41,542 nucleotides of DNA from Rhodospirillales bacterium (GCA_016215555.1 JACRJC010000011.1:1-41542); one strand, 5' to 3'. Positions 15,812-25,202 are shown, counted from the first letter of the stretch. A program made the numbers and translations. The notes: a model not told the origin generated them from the letters alone.

Positions 15812-16024
15812 ATGAACGAGACAGCCAGTGCCGCAACCGCGCGGCGAAGTGAGTTTAGGCGAACCCGGTTCGCTGGCTTGGCGCGAGCCCATCGCGCTCC
15901 GGGGCTTCTCATGGCGTTGACCCCTGCGTATTGCCCGCCTGTCTCTGAGCGTTATCAGTGGCCAACCAGGGAACCAGCCTTGGCCGGGGCTTCTCATGGC
16001 GTTGACCCCCGCGTATTGCCCGCC
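15606..16024 (+). repeat. Nested 38-39 bp subrepeats (four copies)
   Basis: The subrepeat starting GGGGC and ending GCCCGCC occurs at 15606-15643 and 15691-15728 in copy A, and at 15901-15939 and 15986-16024 in copy B. Within a block the two subrepeats are nearly identical. Between blocks the inner part differs (CTATCATGGCGAGAC in A, CTTCTCATGGCGTTGAC in B). This pairwise concerted change suggests that the two sites within each block work together. Confidence 0.75.
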
Positions 16025-16109
16025 TCCCCGGCGTTGTGGGGAAGCCAAGGGGGTAATGCGCGCCATGTTCTAGCGGCCTTGCTCCCTCAGATCGACGGAG
16101 CCGGGACCG
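15857..16109 (+). ncRNA. Candidate structured RNA or leader, copy B
   Basis: Second copy, offset about 296-298 bases from copy A. The same hairpins are present with changed but still pairing bases: GGCGAACC-c-GGTTCGCT (15858-15874); GGCGCGA-gccca-TCGCGCT (15880-15898, loop unchanged); and CTGA-gcgtta-TCAG (15945-15958, loop unchanged). GCTCC (16081-16085) can pair with GGAGC (16097-16101), which contains the ribosome binding site of the gene starting at 16110. The block may therefore control translation of the excisionase-like gene. Confidence 0.6.
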
Positions 16110-16586
16110 ATGAATGAACAAGGCAACGCCCCTGGGATGGCCGGAACTATGGAAGGCGGCGCGCGGCCAACCCTCTTCACCCTGGAGGAAGCCGCTGCCT
16201 GGCTTCACAATGCAGTGAAATCCGCCGCCTTGCGTGTGGCGATTAATCAGGGCAGGCTTTCGGCAATCAAGGTGGGGCGAACGCTCTTGATCGCCAAGGC
16301 AGACTTGGAAACCTTTCTGGAGGAGAGCCGTACATGTCGCGCACCGCCCAAGGCCCAAGGCTTCGCCTGTTCGGACCCGACACCCGCCACGGGGCCAAGG
16401 TCCGCAAGGGCTTCCGCGATTACCGATGGTACGTCGTCTGGCGAGAGCATGGGCAGCGGCGCGAACGTGCGACGGGCCTTGACCACCGCGCAACGCCTGA
16501 AGAAAGGGAAACCGCACTTGCCGACTTCCTCGCAAGCCAGGAACGAGGCAGAAGGCCAAGCGGCCCACGTCATCCCGATCAGATAA
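16110..16586 (+). CDS. Excisionase-like helix-turn-helix protein
   Basis: Residues 22-72 (FTLEEAAAWLHNAVKSAALR, then INQGRLSAIKVGRTLLIAKADLETFLEE) form an HTH_17 excisionase-type winged helix. The frame stays open to 158 residues, but the last 84 codons overlap the integrase gene in another frame and look like low-complexity Ser/Ala/Arg sequence. The functional protein may be only about 75-80 residues, or the overlap may be real. GGAG lies just upstream of ATG 16110. Position directly before the integrase supports a role as excisionase or directionality factor. Confidence 0.7.
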   Translation: MNEQGNAPGMAGTMEGGARPTLFTLEEAAAWLHNAVKSAALRVAINQGRLSAIKVGRTLLIAKADLETFLEESRTCRAPPKAQGFACSDPTPATGPRSARASAITDGTSSGESMGSGANVRRALTTAQRLKKGKPHLPTSSQARNEAEGQAAHVIPIR

Positions 16587-17524
16587 CCATTGCCGAGGTT
16601 CTTTCTCTCTATGGCGAGAACCACGCACAGCACACCGCAGCCCCCAAATGCATTGGCTATGGCATGGATGCCCTGCTTGCATGGTGGGGGGATGCAATGC
16701 TTTCCACCGTTACAGCCGCCGCTTGCCGTCGATACTCCAAGGAGCGCAAGGAAAGCATCGAGCGCAAAAAAGCGGAAACCAGAGCCGCCGTTGTGGTCCG
16801 CTATGAAGCCAAGGGATTGGCGCCTCCGCCGCTGTCGAAAACAAAGGTCGCATCCGACAACACGACGCGCCGCGAGCTGGCCGTGTTGCGAGCTGCGATC
16901 AATTGGTGCCAGACGGAGGGCTATGTTGTCCAAGCCCCCTCGGTCTGGCTGCCTGATAGACCGCAGGCCCGCGAACGCTGGTTGACCCGAGAAGAAGCCG
17001 CGAAGCTGATCCGCGCCGCGCGCCAACTCGAACGCGCCAAAACCTACCTTCCTCGCTTTATCATGCTTGGCCTGTACACCGGGGCGCGCAAGGAGGCGAT
17101 CCTTGGCCTTCAGTGGCAGAGCAACACAGTTGGCGGGCGCGTCGATCTGGAGCGCGGCTTGATCGACTATCGCAAGCCTGGCCAGGCGCAGACGGCCAAG
17201 CGCCGCACAGCGATACCCGTTCCTCCGAGGCTGCAAAACGCCTTGAGGGCGGCCAGGAAGACGACGCGGCAATATGTTCTTGAGTTCCAGGGGCAGCCAA
17301 TAGGCGACATGAAGAAGGCCTTTGCCGCCGCCGCCCGTGCGGCAGGCTTGCGCGACGTGACGCCGCACACCTTGCGCCATACAGCCGTGACCTGGCTTGT
17401 CCAAGGCGGGGTTTCGCTCTGGGAGGTTGCCCAGTGGGTGGGTATGAGCGTTGAAATGATCGAGCGGGTCTATGGGCACCACGCTCCGGATCGCTTCGCC
17501 AAGGTGCTTGCGGCGCAGAGGTAG
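16334..17524 (+). CDS. int: Tyrosine-type site-specific integrase
   Basis: A 396-residue phage-type integrase. Catalytic residues visible are Arg252 in YTGARKEAILGLQW, His345 and Arg348 in HTLRHTAVTWL, and the nucleophile Tyr380 in IERVYGHHAPDRF. The N-terminal part (RDYRWYVVWREHGQRRERAT) resembles the arm-binding domain, followed by a SAM-like core-binding domain. GGAGGAG at 16319-16325 gives an excellent ribosome binding site for ATG 16334. It is close to the right attachment site and is the enzyme expected to act on the 47 bp tRNA-Pro cores and the ACATCCCCC arms. Confidence 0.96.
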   Translation: MSRTAQGPRLRLFGPDTRHGAKVRKGFRDYRWYVVWREHGQRRERATGLDHRATPEERETALADFLASQERGRRPSGPRHPDQITIAEVLSLYGENHAQHTAAPKCIGYGMDALLAWWGDAMLSTVTAAACRRYSKERKESIERKKAETRAAVVVRYEAKGLAPPPLSKTKVASDNTTRRELAVLRAAINWCQTEGYVVQAPSVWLPDRPQARERWLTREEAAKLIRAARQLERAKTYLPRFIMLGLYTGARKEAILGLQWQSNTVGGRVDLERGLIDYRKPGQAQTAKRRTAIPVPPRLQNALRAARKTTRQYVLEFQGQPIGDMKKAFAAAARAAGLRDVTPHTLRHTAVTWLVQGGVSLWEVAQWVGMSVEMIERVYGHHAPDRFAKVLAAQR

Positions 17525-17571
17525 ATATTTGCTTGACGAAATACGACAGTTTAGAGAAAGATTGTGCAATT

Positions 17572-17707
17572 GAGGGGTGGCGGAGACCACCTCTTCGGGT
17601 GGGGCGGCGGACATTTTACTATTGACGTGCGCACGAGGTGAGGGGTACCTTTCTCCTAACAACGCCTCCCACGCCTCTCAACGATGCGCACCATGGGGGG
17701 CTTTTTT
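17572..17707 (+). ncRNA. Structured leader / candidate antitoxin RNA upstream of AbiF-like gene
   Basis: GAGGGGTGG (17572-17580) pairs over nine positions, two of them G-T, with CCACCTCTT (17587-17595). GTGCGCA (17627-17633) is a perfect reverse complement of TGCGCAC (17685-17691). GCCTCCC (17664-17670) pairs with GGGGGGC (17695-17701), which is followed by six T. The last two stems cross, so they form a pseudoknot or exclude each other. An inner hairpin AGGGG/CTCCT (17641-17656) is also possible. From memory, AbiF-type HEPN proteins have been reported with a structured upstream RNA; this arrangement fits, but transcription is unproven. Confidence 0.55.
17664..17707 (+). terminator. Terminator-like stem overlapping the start of the AbiF-like gene
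   Basis: GCCTCCC and GGGGGGC form a seven-pair stem (one G-T) directly followed by TTTTTT at 17702-17707. It could end a short RNA made upstream, or act as an attenuator for the downstream gene. Confidence 0.5.
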
Positions 17708-18691
17708 GTGCCTGAGGACAAGGAACCGTATCTGAAGAAGGCGCTCAACACGAGCGAGCATCTTGAGCTTCTTGCTTCGCGTGGACTTGTTATCGATAAC
17801 CCCGAGCGCGCTATACATTACCTGAATTTCATAGGCTACTACCGTCTCTCGGGTTACTTCCCGCCTTTTCGAGAAACGCCTGACGATGGCAGTTCGCCGT
17901 TCAAGGTAGGAACTCGGTTCGATGAAATCCTTGACCGATACATCTTTGATAGAAAACTTCGGCTGCTTCTCATTGATGCCCTTGAACGGATTGAAGTCGC
18001 CGTTCGTTCAGTCATATCGAACAAGATGTCCCTGGCCTTCGGACCCTTCTGGTGGAAGGAAGTATCGCTTTTCAATCACCCTTTCCATACGGAGATATTT
18101 GAGACCATCAAAGAAGCGACCGATTTAAGGGACGGAAAAACACACCATACTTTCCTTGCGCATTATGCAAAGAAGTACAAAGGCGAAGAGCTTCCTAGTT
18201 GGATGGTGTTCGAGGTGCTGTCTTTCGGGAAGGTCTCCAATATCTACAAGCGCCTCAAAGGGCAGAACCAGAAGGCCATATCTCTTGAGTTCGGCCTGGA
18301 CAATGCGTTTTTCGAAAGCTGGCTCCACTGTCTATCTTTCGCTCGGAATGTGGTGGCACACCATAGCCGCGTCTGGAACAGAGCCTTCACGATCCAACCC
18401 AAGGTGGCCAAGGTTGTTTCAGATGCTTTGCCACCTGAGGGGGCAAAGCGCCTCTATGGTATCTGCGTGGTGATAGCCTATCTATTGCGGATTGTGGCGG
18501 ATGGCTCGCGTTGGGCGGATCGACTTCGCGCCCTTCTACAGGAATACCCGGAAGCGCCATTGGACAGGATGGGGTTTCCTACAGGGTGGACGGGACTTAA
18601 GTTTTGGGCGGATCGGTTTCAGGTGGAAGATGGCGGGGCAGTTCTTTGCCCTGTTACGACGGCCCTTTGCGTTACCCCGAAAAGCGAATAG
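17684..18691 (+). CDS. Abi_2 (AbiD/AbiF) family HEPN abortive-infection protein
   Basis: A protein of up to 335 residues. The N-terminal signature LASRGLVIDNPERAIHYLNFIGYYRLSGYF is diagnostic of the Abi_2 family. The HEPN nuclease motif R-N-x-x-A-H is at Arg221-His226 in FARNVVAHHSRVWNR, numbered from ATG 17684. Such proteins are RNases that stop growth on phage infection or act as toxins. The start is uncertain: ATG 17684 lies inside a predicted stem and lacks a ribosome binding site, while GTG 17708 has GGGGGG upstream at good spacing and would give 327 residues. It sits between integrase and attR, a usual place for defence cargo. Confidence 0.9.
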   Translation: MRTMGGFFVPEDKEPYLKKALNTSEHLELLASRGLVIDNPERAIHYLNFIGYYRLSGYFPPFRETPDDGSSPFKVGTRFDEILDRYIFDRKLRLLLIDALERIEVAVRSVISNKMSLAFGPFWWKEVSLFNHPFHTEIFETIKEATDLRDGKTHHTFLAHYAKKYKGEELPSWMVFEVLSFGKVSNIYKRLKGQNQKAISLEFGLDNAFFESWLHCLSFARNVVAHHSRVWNRAFTIQPKVAKVVSDALPPEGAKRLYGICVVIAYLLRIVADGSRWADRLRALLQEYPEAPLDRMGFPTGWTGLKFWADRFQVEDGGAVLCPVTTALCVTPKSE

Positions 18692-18727
18692 CCAGTTTTG
18701 CGAACGGCGTTCGCAGGATGGCGGTTC

Positions 18728-18750
18728 ACATCCCCCTTACATCCCCCTTA
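18728..18750 (+). repeat. Arm-type repeats at right end
   Basis: ACATCCCCCTTA occurs at 18728-18739 and again at 18739-18750, sharing one base. The same sequence is at 2391-2402 inside the left end. These are likely integrase arm sites. Confidence 0.6.
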
Positions 18751-18843
18751 TCAATCGCCGCGAACGTGAACGAAGCGTGATTTTGCCTATCGAACCAGCA
18801 TGAAAATGCTTGATTTTCCTGGGGTGGCGATTGGAGAGCAATG

Positions 18844-18890
18844 TTCGGGAGCTAGGGGCCGGAGGTTCGAATCCTCTCACTCCGACCATT
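18844..18890 (+). repeat. attR core (47 bp)
   Basis: A perfect copy of 2286-2332. It is the 3' half of tRNA-Pro without the 5' half, so it is not a working tRNA gene. Confidence 0.93.
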
Positions 18891-18907
18891 TCTTGGGGAT
18901 CCGCGTC

Positions 18908-18933
18908 CCTGATGGGCCGACCTGATGGGCCGA
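18908..18933. repeat. Perfect 13 bp tandem duplication
   Basis: CCTGATGGGCCGA is present twice in direct succession (18908-18920 and 18921-18933), upstream of clpX. It may be a simple duplication or part of a regulatory site. Confidence 0.6.
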
Positions 18934-18971
18934 TAAGCGCCGGATTCCCTTATTCTTCCTTCGTTCCCTTC

Positions 18972-18989
18972 TGGGCCTAGGCCCATTTT
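18972..18989 (+). terminator. Terminator-like palindrome upstream of clpX
   Basis: TGGGCCTAGGCCCA (18972-18985) is a perfect palindrome followed by TTTT. Before integration it would have lain shortly after tRNA-Pro and may be that gene's terminator. Confidence 0.45.
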
Positions 18990-19086
18990 GCCGGTTGTGG
19001 GCGGGTCGGGCTTGGCGTTAATATGTTGATTCGTGGACGATGCGCTGGCGGGGGGCACCCCAATAGCGAGCCAAAAGGATGGTTAG

Positions 19087-20346
19087 ATGAATAAGCCTGT
19101 CGGTGGCGATGCCAAGAATACCCTCTACTGCTCTTTCTGCGGCAAGAGCCAGCACGAGGTGCGCAAGCTGATCGCCGGCCCCACGGTGTTCATCTGCGAC
19201 GAATGCGTCGAACTGTGCATGGACATCATCCGCGAGGAGCACAAGACGCATCTGGTGCGCACCCGCGACGGCATTCCCAGCCCGCGCGACATCCTGACCG
19301 TGCTCGACGACTATGTCATCGGCCAGGGCCACGCCAAGAAGGTGCTGTCGGTGGCCGTTCATAACCACTACAAGCGCCTGGCCCATCAGGGCAAGACCAA
19401 CGATGTCGAGCTGGCCAAGTCCAACATCATGCTGATCGGCCCCACCGGCTGCGGCAAGACCCTGCTGGCCCAGACTCTGGCCCGCATCCTCGACGTGCCC
19501 TTCACCATGGCCGACGCCACCACGCTGACCGAGGCCGGCTATGTGGGCGAGGATGTCGAGAACATCATTCTCAAGCTGCTGCAGGCCGCCGATTACAATG
19601 TCGAGCGGGCCCAGCGCGGCATCGTCTATATCGACGAGGTCGACAAGATCAGCCGCAAGTCCGACAACCCGTCGATCACCCGCGACGTGTCGGGCGAGGG
19701 CGTGCAGCAGGCGCTTTTGAAGATCATGGAAGGCACGGTGGCCTCGGTGCCGCCCCAGGGCGGGCGCAAGCATCCGCAGCAGGAATTCCTGCAGGTCGAT
19801 ACCACCAACATCTTGTTCATCTGCGGCGGCGCCTTCGCCGGTCTGGACAAGATCATCAGCATGCGCACCAAGGGCACTTCGATCGGCTTCGGCGCCGATG
19901 TGCGGGCGCCTGACGAACGGCGCACCGGCGAGATTCTGCGCCAGCTCGAGCCCGAGGATCTGCTGAAATTCGGCCTGATTCCGGAATTCGTGGGCCGTCT
20001 GCCGGTAGTGGCGACGCTCGACGACCTCGACGAATCGGCCCTGATCGACATTCTGACCAAGCCCAAGAACGCGCTGGTCAAGCAGTATCAGCGCTTGTTC
20101 GACATGGAAAGCGTGCGCCTGACCTTCACCGACGACGCCTATAAAACCATCGCCTGCAAGGCCATCCTGCGCAAGACCGGGGCTCGCGGCCTACGCTCGA
20201 TCATGGAAAGCATCCTGCTCGACACCATGTTCGATCTGCCCTCGATGACCGAGGTCGATGAGGTGGTGATCTCGGGCGAAGTGGCCGAGGGACGCACCAG
20301 TCCGCTTTTGTCCTATGCCGAGAAGCGTGGTGGCGAATCGGCCTAG
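19087..20346 (+). CDS. clpX: ATP-dependent Clp protease ATP-binding subunit ClpX
   Basis: A 419-residue AAA+ unfoldase that feeds substrates to the ClpP peptidase in the cytoplasm. The N-terminal zinc-binding domain has [14 protein letters not shown] and CDECVELC. Walker A is GPTGCGKT and Walker B is [10 protein letters not shown], with the later [10 protein letters not shown] and [14 protein letters not shown] segments typical of ClpX. The length matches the family. AAAAGGA lies seven bases before ATG. clpP is not adjacent: the gene upstream is the tRNA-Pro/element junction. lon follows after 204 bases, separated by a terminator-like hairpin. Confidence 0.98.
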   Translation: MNKPVGGDAKNTLYCSFCGKSQHEVRKLIAGPTVFICDECVELCMDIIREEHKTHLVRTRDGIPSPRDILTVLDDYVIGQGHAKKVLSVAVHNHYKRLAHQGKTNDVELAKSNIMLIGPTGCGKTLLAQTLARILDVPFTMADATTLTEAGYVGEDVENIILKLLQAADYNVERAQRGIVYIDEVDKISRKSDNPSITRDVSGEGVQQALLKIMEGTVASVPPQGGRKHPQQEFLQVDTTNILFICGGAFAGLDKIISMRTKGTSIGFGADVRAPDERRTGEILRQLEPEDLLKFGLIPEFVGRLPVVATLDDLDESALIDILTKPKNALVKQYQRLFDMESVRLTFTDDAYKTIACKAILRKTGARGLRSIMESILLDTMFDLPSMTEVDEVVISGEVAEGRTSPLLSYAEKRGGESA

Positions 20347-20417
20347 TCGTTTCTAGACTTGGCTAAAGGTTCCTGAGATTCCACGGAGTTTTACGCTGGG
20401 TGTCTTTTTGGTCGTTT

Positions 20418-20446
20418 CGCCCCCGCTTGGGCGGAGCGCTTTTTTC
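20418..20446 (+). terminator. Intrinsic terminator after clpX
   Basis: CGCCC (20418-20422) pairs with GGGCG (20429-20433) and alternative GC pairings lengthen the stem. A T run follows at 20440-20445. The site is about 75 bases after the clpX stop. Confidence 0.55.
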
Positions 20447-20550
20447 GCCATTTCCCTCAAACCCCTATTGAACATCTGAAATTCCTGATCCACCTTAGAG
20501 ATGTCGGCGGCGGGGATTCCTGGCCGCCCATGAGATAAGAAAGAGGTTCA

Positions 20551-22965
<2,415 letters not shown>

Positions 22966-22982
22966 TTTTCAGTCTTGAAACC

Positions 22983-23024
22983 ACGGGCGGGTGAGGCGGT
23001 CGCTTCATCCGCCCGTATGTTTTC
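22983..23024 (+). terminator. Intrinsic terminator of lon
   Basis: ACGGGCGGGTGA (22983-22994) pairs over twelve positions, one of them G-T, with TCATCCGCCCGT (23005-23016). The T-rich ATGTTTTC follows. Confidence 0.75.
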
Positions 23025-23154
23025 ATGCGGCGAAATGTCGCGCTTGCCGCCATCCGTTTCCAAGTCAAGTCGCGTTTTTAGGTGGATTTGTTGGCATATT
23101 TGTCTCAAATGCAGCAAATGGCGCAGAAAACTGGGGAAAAAACGATTCGTTTCG

Positions 23155-23184
23155 TTGACGGCGAAAAAAACTGGTGCCTAAACT
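23155..23184 (+). promoter_or_regulatory. Candidate hupB promoter
   Basis: TTGACG (23155-23160) and TAAACT (23179-23184) are separated by 18 bases and lie 70 bases before the hupB start. The match to the sigma-70 consensus is good at -35 and moderate at -10. Confidence 0.5.
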
Positions 23185-23253
23185 CCGCCCCTCGGTTTTC
23201 GCCTAATCACGTTTCCCGGGATCGCATCGTGACACCAAACAAGGGGGCCTTCA

Positions 23254-23529
23254 GTGAATAAGAATGACCTCGTGGCAGCCGTCGCCACCAAGACCAGCCT
23301 GTCGAAAATCGACGCCGCCAAGGCCGTTGACGCCGTATTCGATTCCATTGCCGAAACCCTCAAGACCGGCCAGGAAGTTCGTCTGGTCGGTTTCGGCTCG
23401 TTCAACGTGACCAAGCGCGCCGCTTCGGAAGGCCGCAATCCGCGCACCGGCGAAACCATCGCCATTCCGGCTTCGCTGCAACCGAAGTTCAAGGCCGGCA
23501 AGGGTTTGAAGGACGCCGTCAACGGCTGA
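23254..23529 (+). CDS. hupB: DNA-binding protein HU
   Basis: A 91-residue HU-family nucleoid protein. It starts with MNKNDLVAAVATKT and has the HU signature around VRLVGFGSFNVTKRAASEGRNPRTGE, with the arm Arg-Asn-Pro needed for DNA bending. The start codon is GTG at 23254, with GGGGG upstream; the family N-terminus confirms it. It is expressed separately from lon, with its own candidate promoter and a clear terminator. Confidence 0.97.
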   Translation: MNKNDLVAAVATKTSLSKIDAAKAVDAVFDSIAETLKTGQEVRLVGFGSFNVTKRAASEGRNPRTGETIAIPASLQPKFKAGKGLKDAVNG

Positions 23530-23548
23530 CGGAATCTATGGGCCTGCG

Positions 23549-23585
23549 CAATGCCGGTCGCCCAGGCGGCCGGCATTGTCATTTT
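23549..23585 (+). terminator. Intrinsic terminator of hupB
   Basis: CAATGCCGG (23549-23557) and CCGGCATTG (23570-23578) form a perfect nine-pair stem, followed by TCATTTTCC. Confidence 0.8.
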
Positions 23586-23635
23586 CCGGCGGATGTGGTG
23601 ACATATGCCATGCTACTGGCGTGTTGCTTTATTTT

Positions 23636-23966
23636 GTCATCGCCGGGCTTGACCCGGGGGTCCACGTGGATGCGCGGATCAAGTCCACATCAGTCCGGTT
23701 TAATAATTTCCCCCTCACCCCGACCCTCTCTCCCAAAGAATGGGGGAGAGGGAGGAAAATCGGAATCAATCGATTCCTTTACGAATCCCCTCTCCACCCG
23801 CTTGCGGGGGGAGAGGGTCAGGGTGAGGGGGGGGCGGCACGAGCATCTTTTCCGATCCTGTCTCGGACCATGGAAACATGGCAATAATCGTGCAAGAGCA
23901 TAAGATTGTGGCGCACTGCGTAATTTTAAACCGGACAGCCGTGGGTCAAGTCCGGGCATGACGATT
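23636..23966. repeat. Nested dispersed repeats between hupB and tRNA-Val
   Basis: A repeat at 23636-23706 contains the tail AAGTCCAC...GTCCGGTTTAA. It has an inverted relative at 23923-23965 and another copy at 41332-41420. Between the first two lies a different palindrome: CCCCTCACCCCGACCCTCTC at 23711-23730 pairs at 19 of 20 positions with 23811-23830. No gene is seen in this 330-base stretch. Alphaproteobacterial genomes often carry such elements in many copies. Confidence 0.7.
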
Positions 23967-23997
23967 GGGAGCATCAGTCGAGGGGTATGGATATCAA

Positions 23998-24072
23998 GGG
24001 TGATTAGCTCAGCGGTAGAGCATCTCGTTTACACCGAGAGGGCCGGGGGTTCGAACCCCTCATCACCCACCA
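23998..24072 (+). tRNA. tRNA-Val (anticodon TAC)
   Basis: Acceptor GGGTGAT (23998-24004) pairs with ATCACCC (24062-24068). The anticodon stem TCTCG/CGAGA carries the loop TTTACAC, giving anticodon TAC. The T arm contains GGTTCGAACC, and the CCA end is encoded. Confidence 0.96.
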
Positions 24073-24092
24073 GTCCATGGAAATGACGCATC

Positions 24093-25202
24093 ATGACGGC
24101 TGGCCCAGCAGATCAAGAAGAATTCGACCGCGCCCACGCTTTGTGGAAGGGCGGGCGTCATGCCGAGGCGGCGCTGCTGCTTGAGGATTTGACGCAAAGG
24201 CATTCCGACAATGCCGGCCTGTTTTCGGCCCTGGGCGTCTGCCGCTTCGAGGCGGGGGCTTACGGCCCGGCCCGGCTGGCCCTGGAGCGCGCCTTGGCGC
24301 TGGACCCGGATCAGGGCATCGCCGCCTATAATCTGGCCCATCTTCTGCTGCTGGAAGGCGATGAAGAGCGGGGCTTCCAGCTTTACGAACGCCGCTGGGC
24401 CAGTTTTCAGCGCCCCAGTTGGCATCCGTCCTCGGATTTGGCTTGGGATGGGCAGGCTCTCGACGGCACGCTGCTGGTGCTGGCCGAGCAGGGATTCGGC
24501 GACATGATCCAGTTCGCCCGTTTTCTGCCCCTGGCCACCCGTCGCTGCCGGCGCCTGCTGCTGGCGGTTCCGCCCGAGCTGAAGCGGCTGCTGGCCGGGG
24601 TTGACGGCGTGGCCGAAGTCATCGTCTCGGGCCAGGCCCTGCCGGCCTTTAATCGTTTCGTGATGATGACCAGCCTGCCCTATCGTCTGCGCGCTTTTGG
24701 CCAAGATCGCCCCCAGCCGCCTTATCTGCCCTTGCCGGCGCCCATGGCCTTGCCCGGTTCCGGGTTCAAGGTGGGGCTGGTCTGGGCCGGGCGGGCCGCT
24801 CATGCCGAGGACCGGCTGCGTTCCCTGACCCCGGAACATCTGGCCCCGCTGCTGGCCGTCGAGGAGGTCGATTTCTTTTCCCTGCAACTGGGGCAGGGGG
24901 CTGCGCCGGCGGGCATGACCGATCTGGCGCCGCACCTTGGCGATTTCATGGATACGGCGGCGGCCCTGGCCGGGCTTGATTTGCTGATCAGTGCCGACAG
25001 CGCGCCCGCCCATCTGGCTGGAGCCCTGGGGCGTCCGGTCTGGACCTTCGTCACCTATGTGCCAGACTGGCGATGGGGGCTTGGCCTGTGTGAATCGGCC
25101 TGGTACCCGTCGATGCGCCTGCTGCGCCAGGAAAGTCCGGGCGATTGGGGTGCCCCCATCGTGAAAGCAGCCCAGAATCTGGAGAAGCTTATTCATCCAT
25201 AA
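24093..25202 (+). CDS. TPR protein with glycosyltransferase-9-like domain
   Basis: A 369-residue protein. Residues 8-110 hold about three tetratricopeptide repeats (for example LFSALGVCRFEAGAYGPARL, then ALALDPDQGIAAYNLAHLLL). The C-terminal 230 residues resemble the heptosyltransferase/glycosyltransferase-9 fold: LVLAEQGFGDMIQFARFLP, KVGLVWAGRAAHAEDRLRS and LLISADSAPAHLAGALGRPVW. Such TPR-GT proteins are common in alphaproteobacteria; the sugar acceptor is unknown. The start follows tRNA-Val by 20 bases with no strong ribosome binding site. Confidence 0.85.
   Translation: MTAGPADQEEFDRAHALWKGGRHAEAALLLEDLTQRHSDNAGLFSALGVCRFEAGAYGPARLALERALALDPDQGIAAYNLAHLLLLEGDEERGFQLYERRWASFQRPSWHPSSDLAWDGQALDGTLLVLAEQGFGDMIQFARFLPLATRRCRRLLLAVPPELKRLLAGVDGVAEVIVSGQALPAFNRFVMMTSLPYRLRAFGQDRPQPPYLPLPAPMALPGSGFKVGLVWAGRAAHAEDRLRSLTPEHLAPLLAVEEVDFFSLQLGQGAAPAGMTDLAPHLGDFMDTAAALAGLDLLISADSAPAHLAGALGRPVWTFVTYVPDWRWGLGLCESAWYPSMRLLRQESPGDWGAPIVKAAQNLEKLIHP

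Larger units (their letters stand above)
2286..18890. mobile_element. 16.6 kb integrated element in tRNA-Pro (satellite or reduced prophage)
   Basis: The boundaries are defined by a perfect 47 bp direct repeat (2286-2332 and 18844-18890) covering the anticodon loop to the 3' end of tRNA-Pro. Inside are a tyrosine integrase, two excisionase-family HTH genes, a serine recombinase, a helicase operon with iterons, two large phage virion-like genes and an AbiF-like defence gene. I see no capsid, portal, terminase, holin or conjugation gene. Own integration and replication genes plus cargo near one end resemble P4-type satellites, but carrying only ejection-type proteins would be unusual. It could also be a decayed prophage, although its open reading frames look intact. 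Confidence 0.9.

Noticed and set aside
15561-16109. CRISPR array
   Set aside because: The repeats are not regularly spaced, the spacers are themselves homologous, and no cas gene is nearby.
15599-16117. Plus-strand open frame through the duplicated block
   Set aside because: The two copies are read in different frames because their offset is not a multiple of three, so the shared sequence is not conserved as protein. A short leader peptide from ATG 15812 cannot be fully excluded.
16247-17662. Minus-strand open frame of 471 codons
   Set aside because: It is antisense to the integrase, which has complete catalytic motifs.
18844-18890. Second tRNA-Pro gene
   Set aside because: Only the 3' half is present; the sequence before it does not form an acceptor or D arm. 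It is the attR copy.
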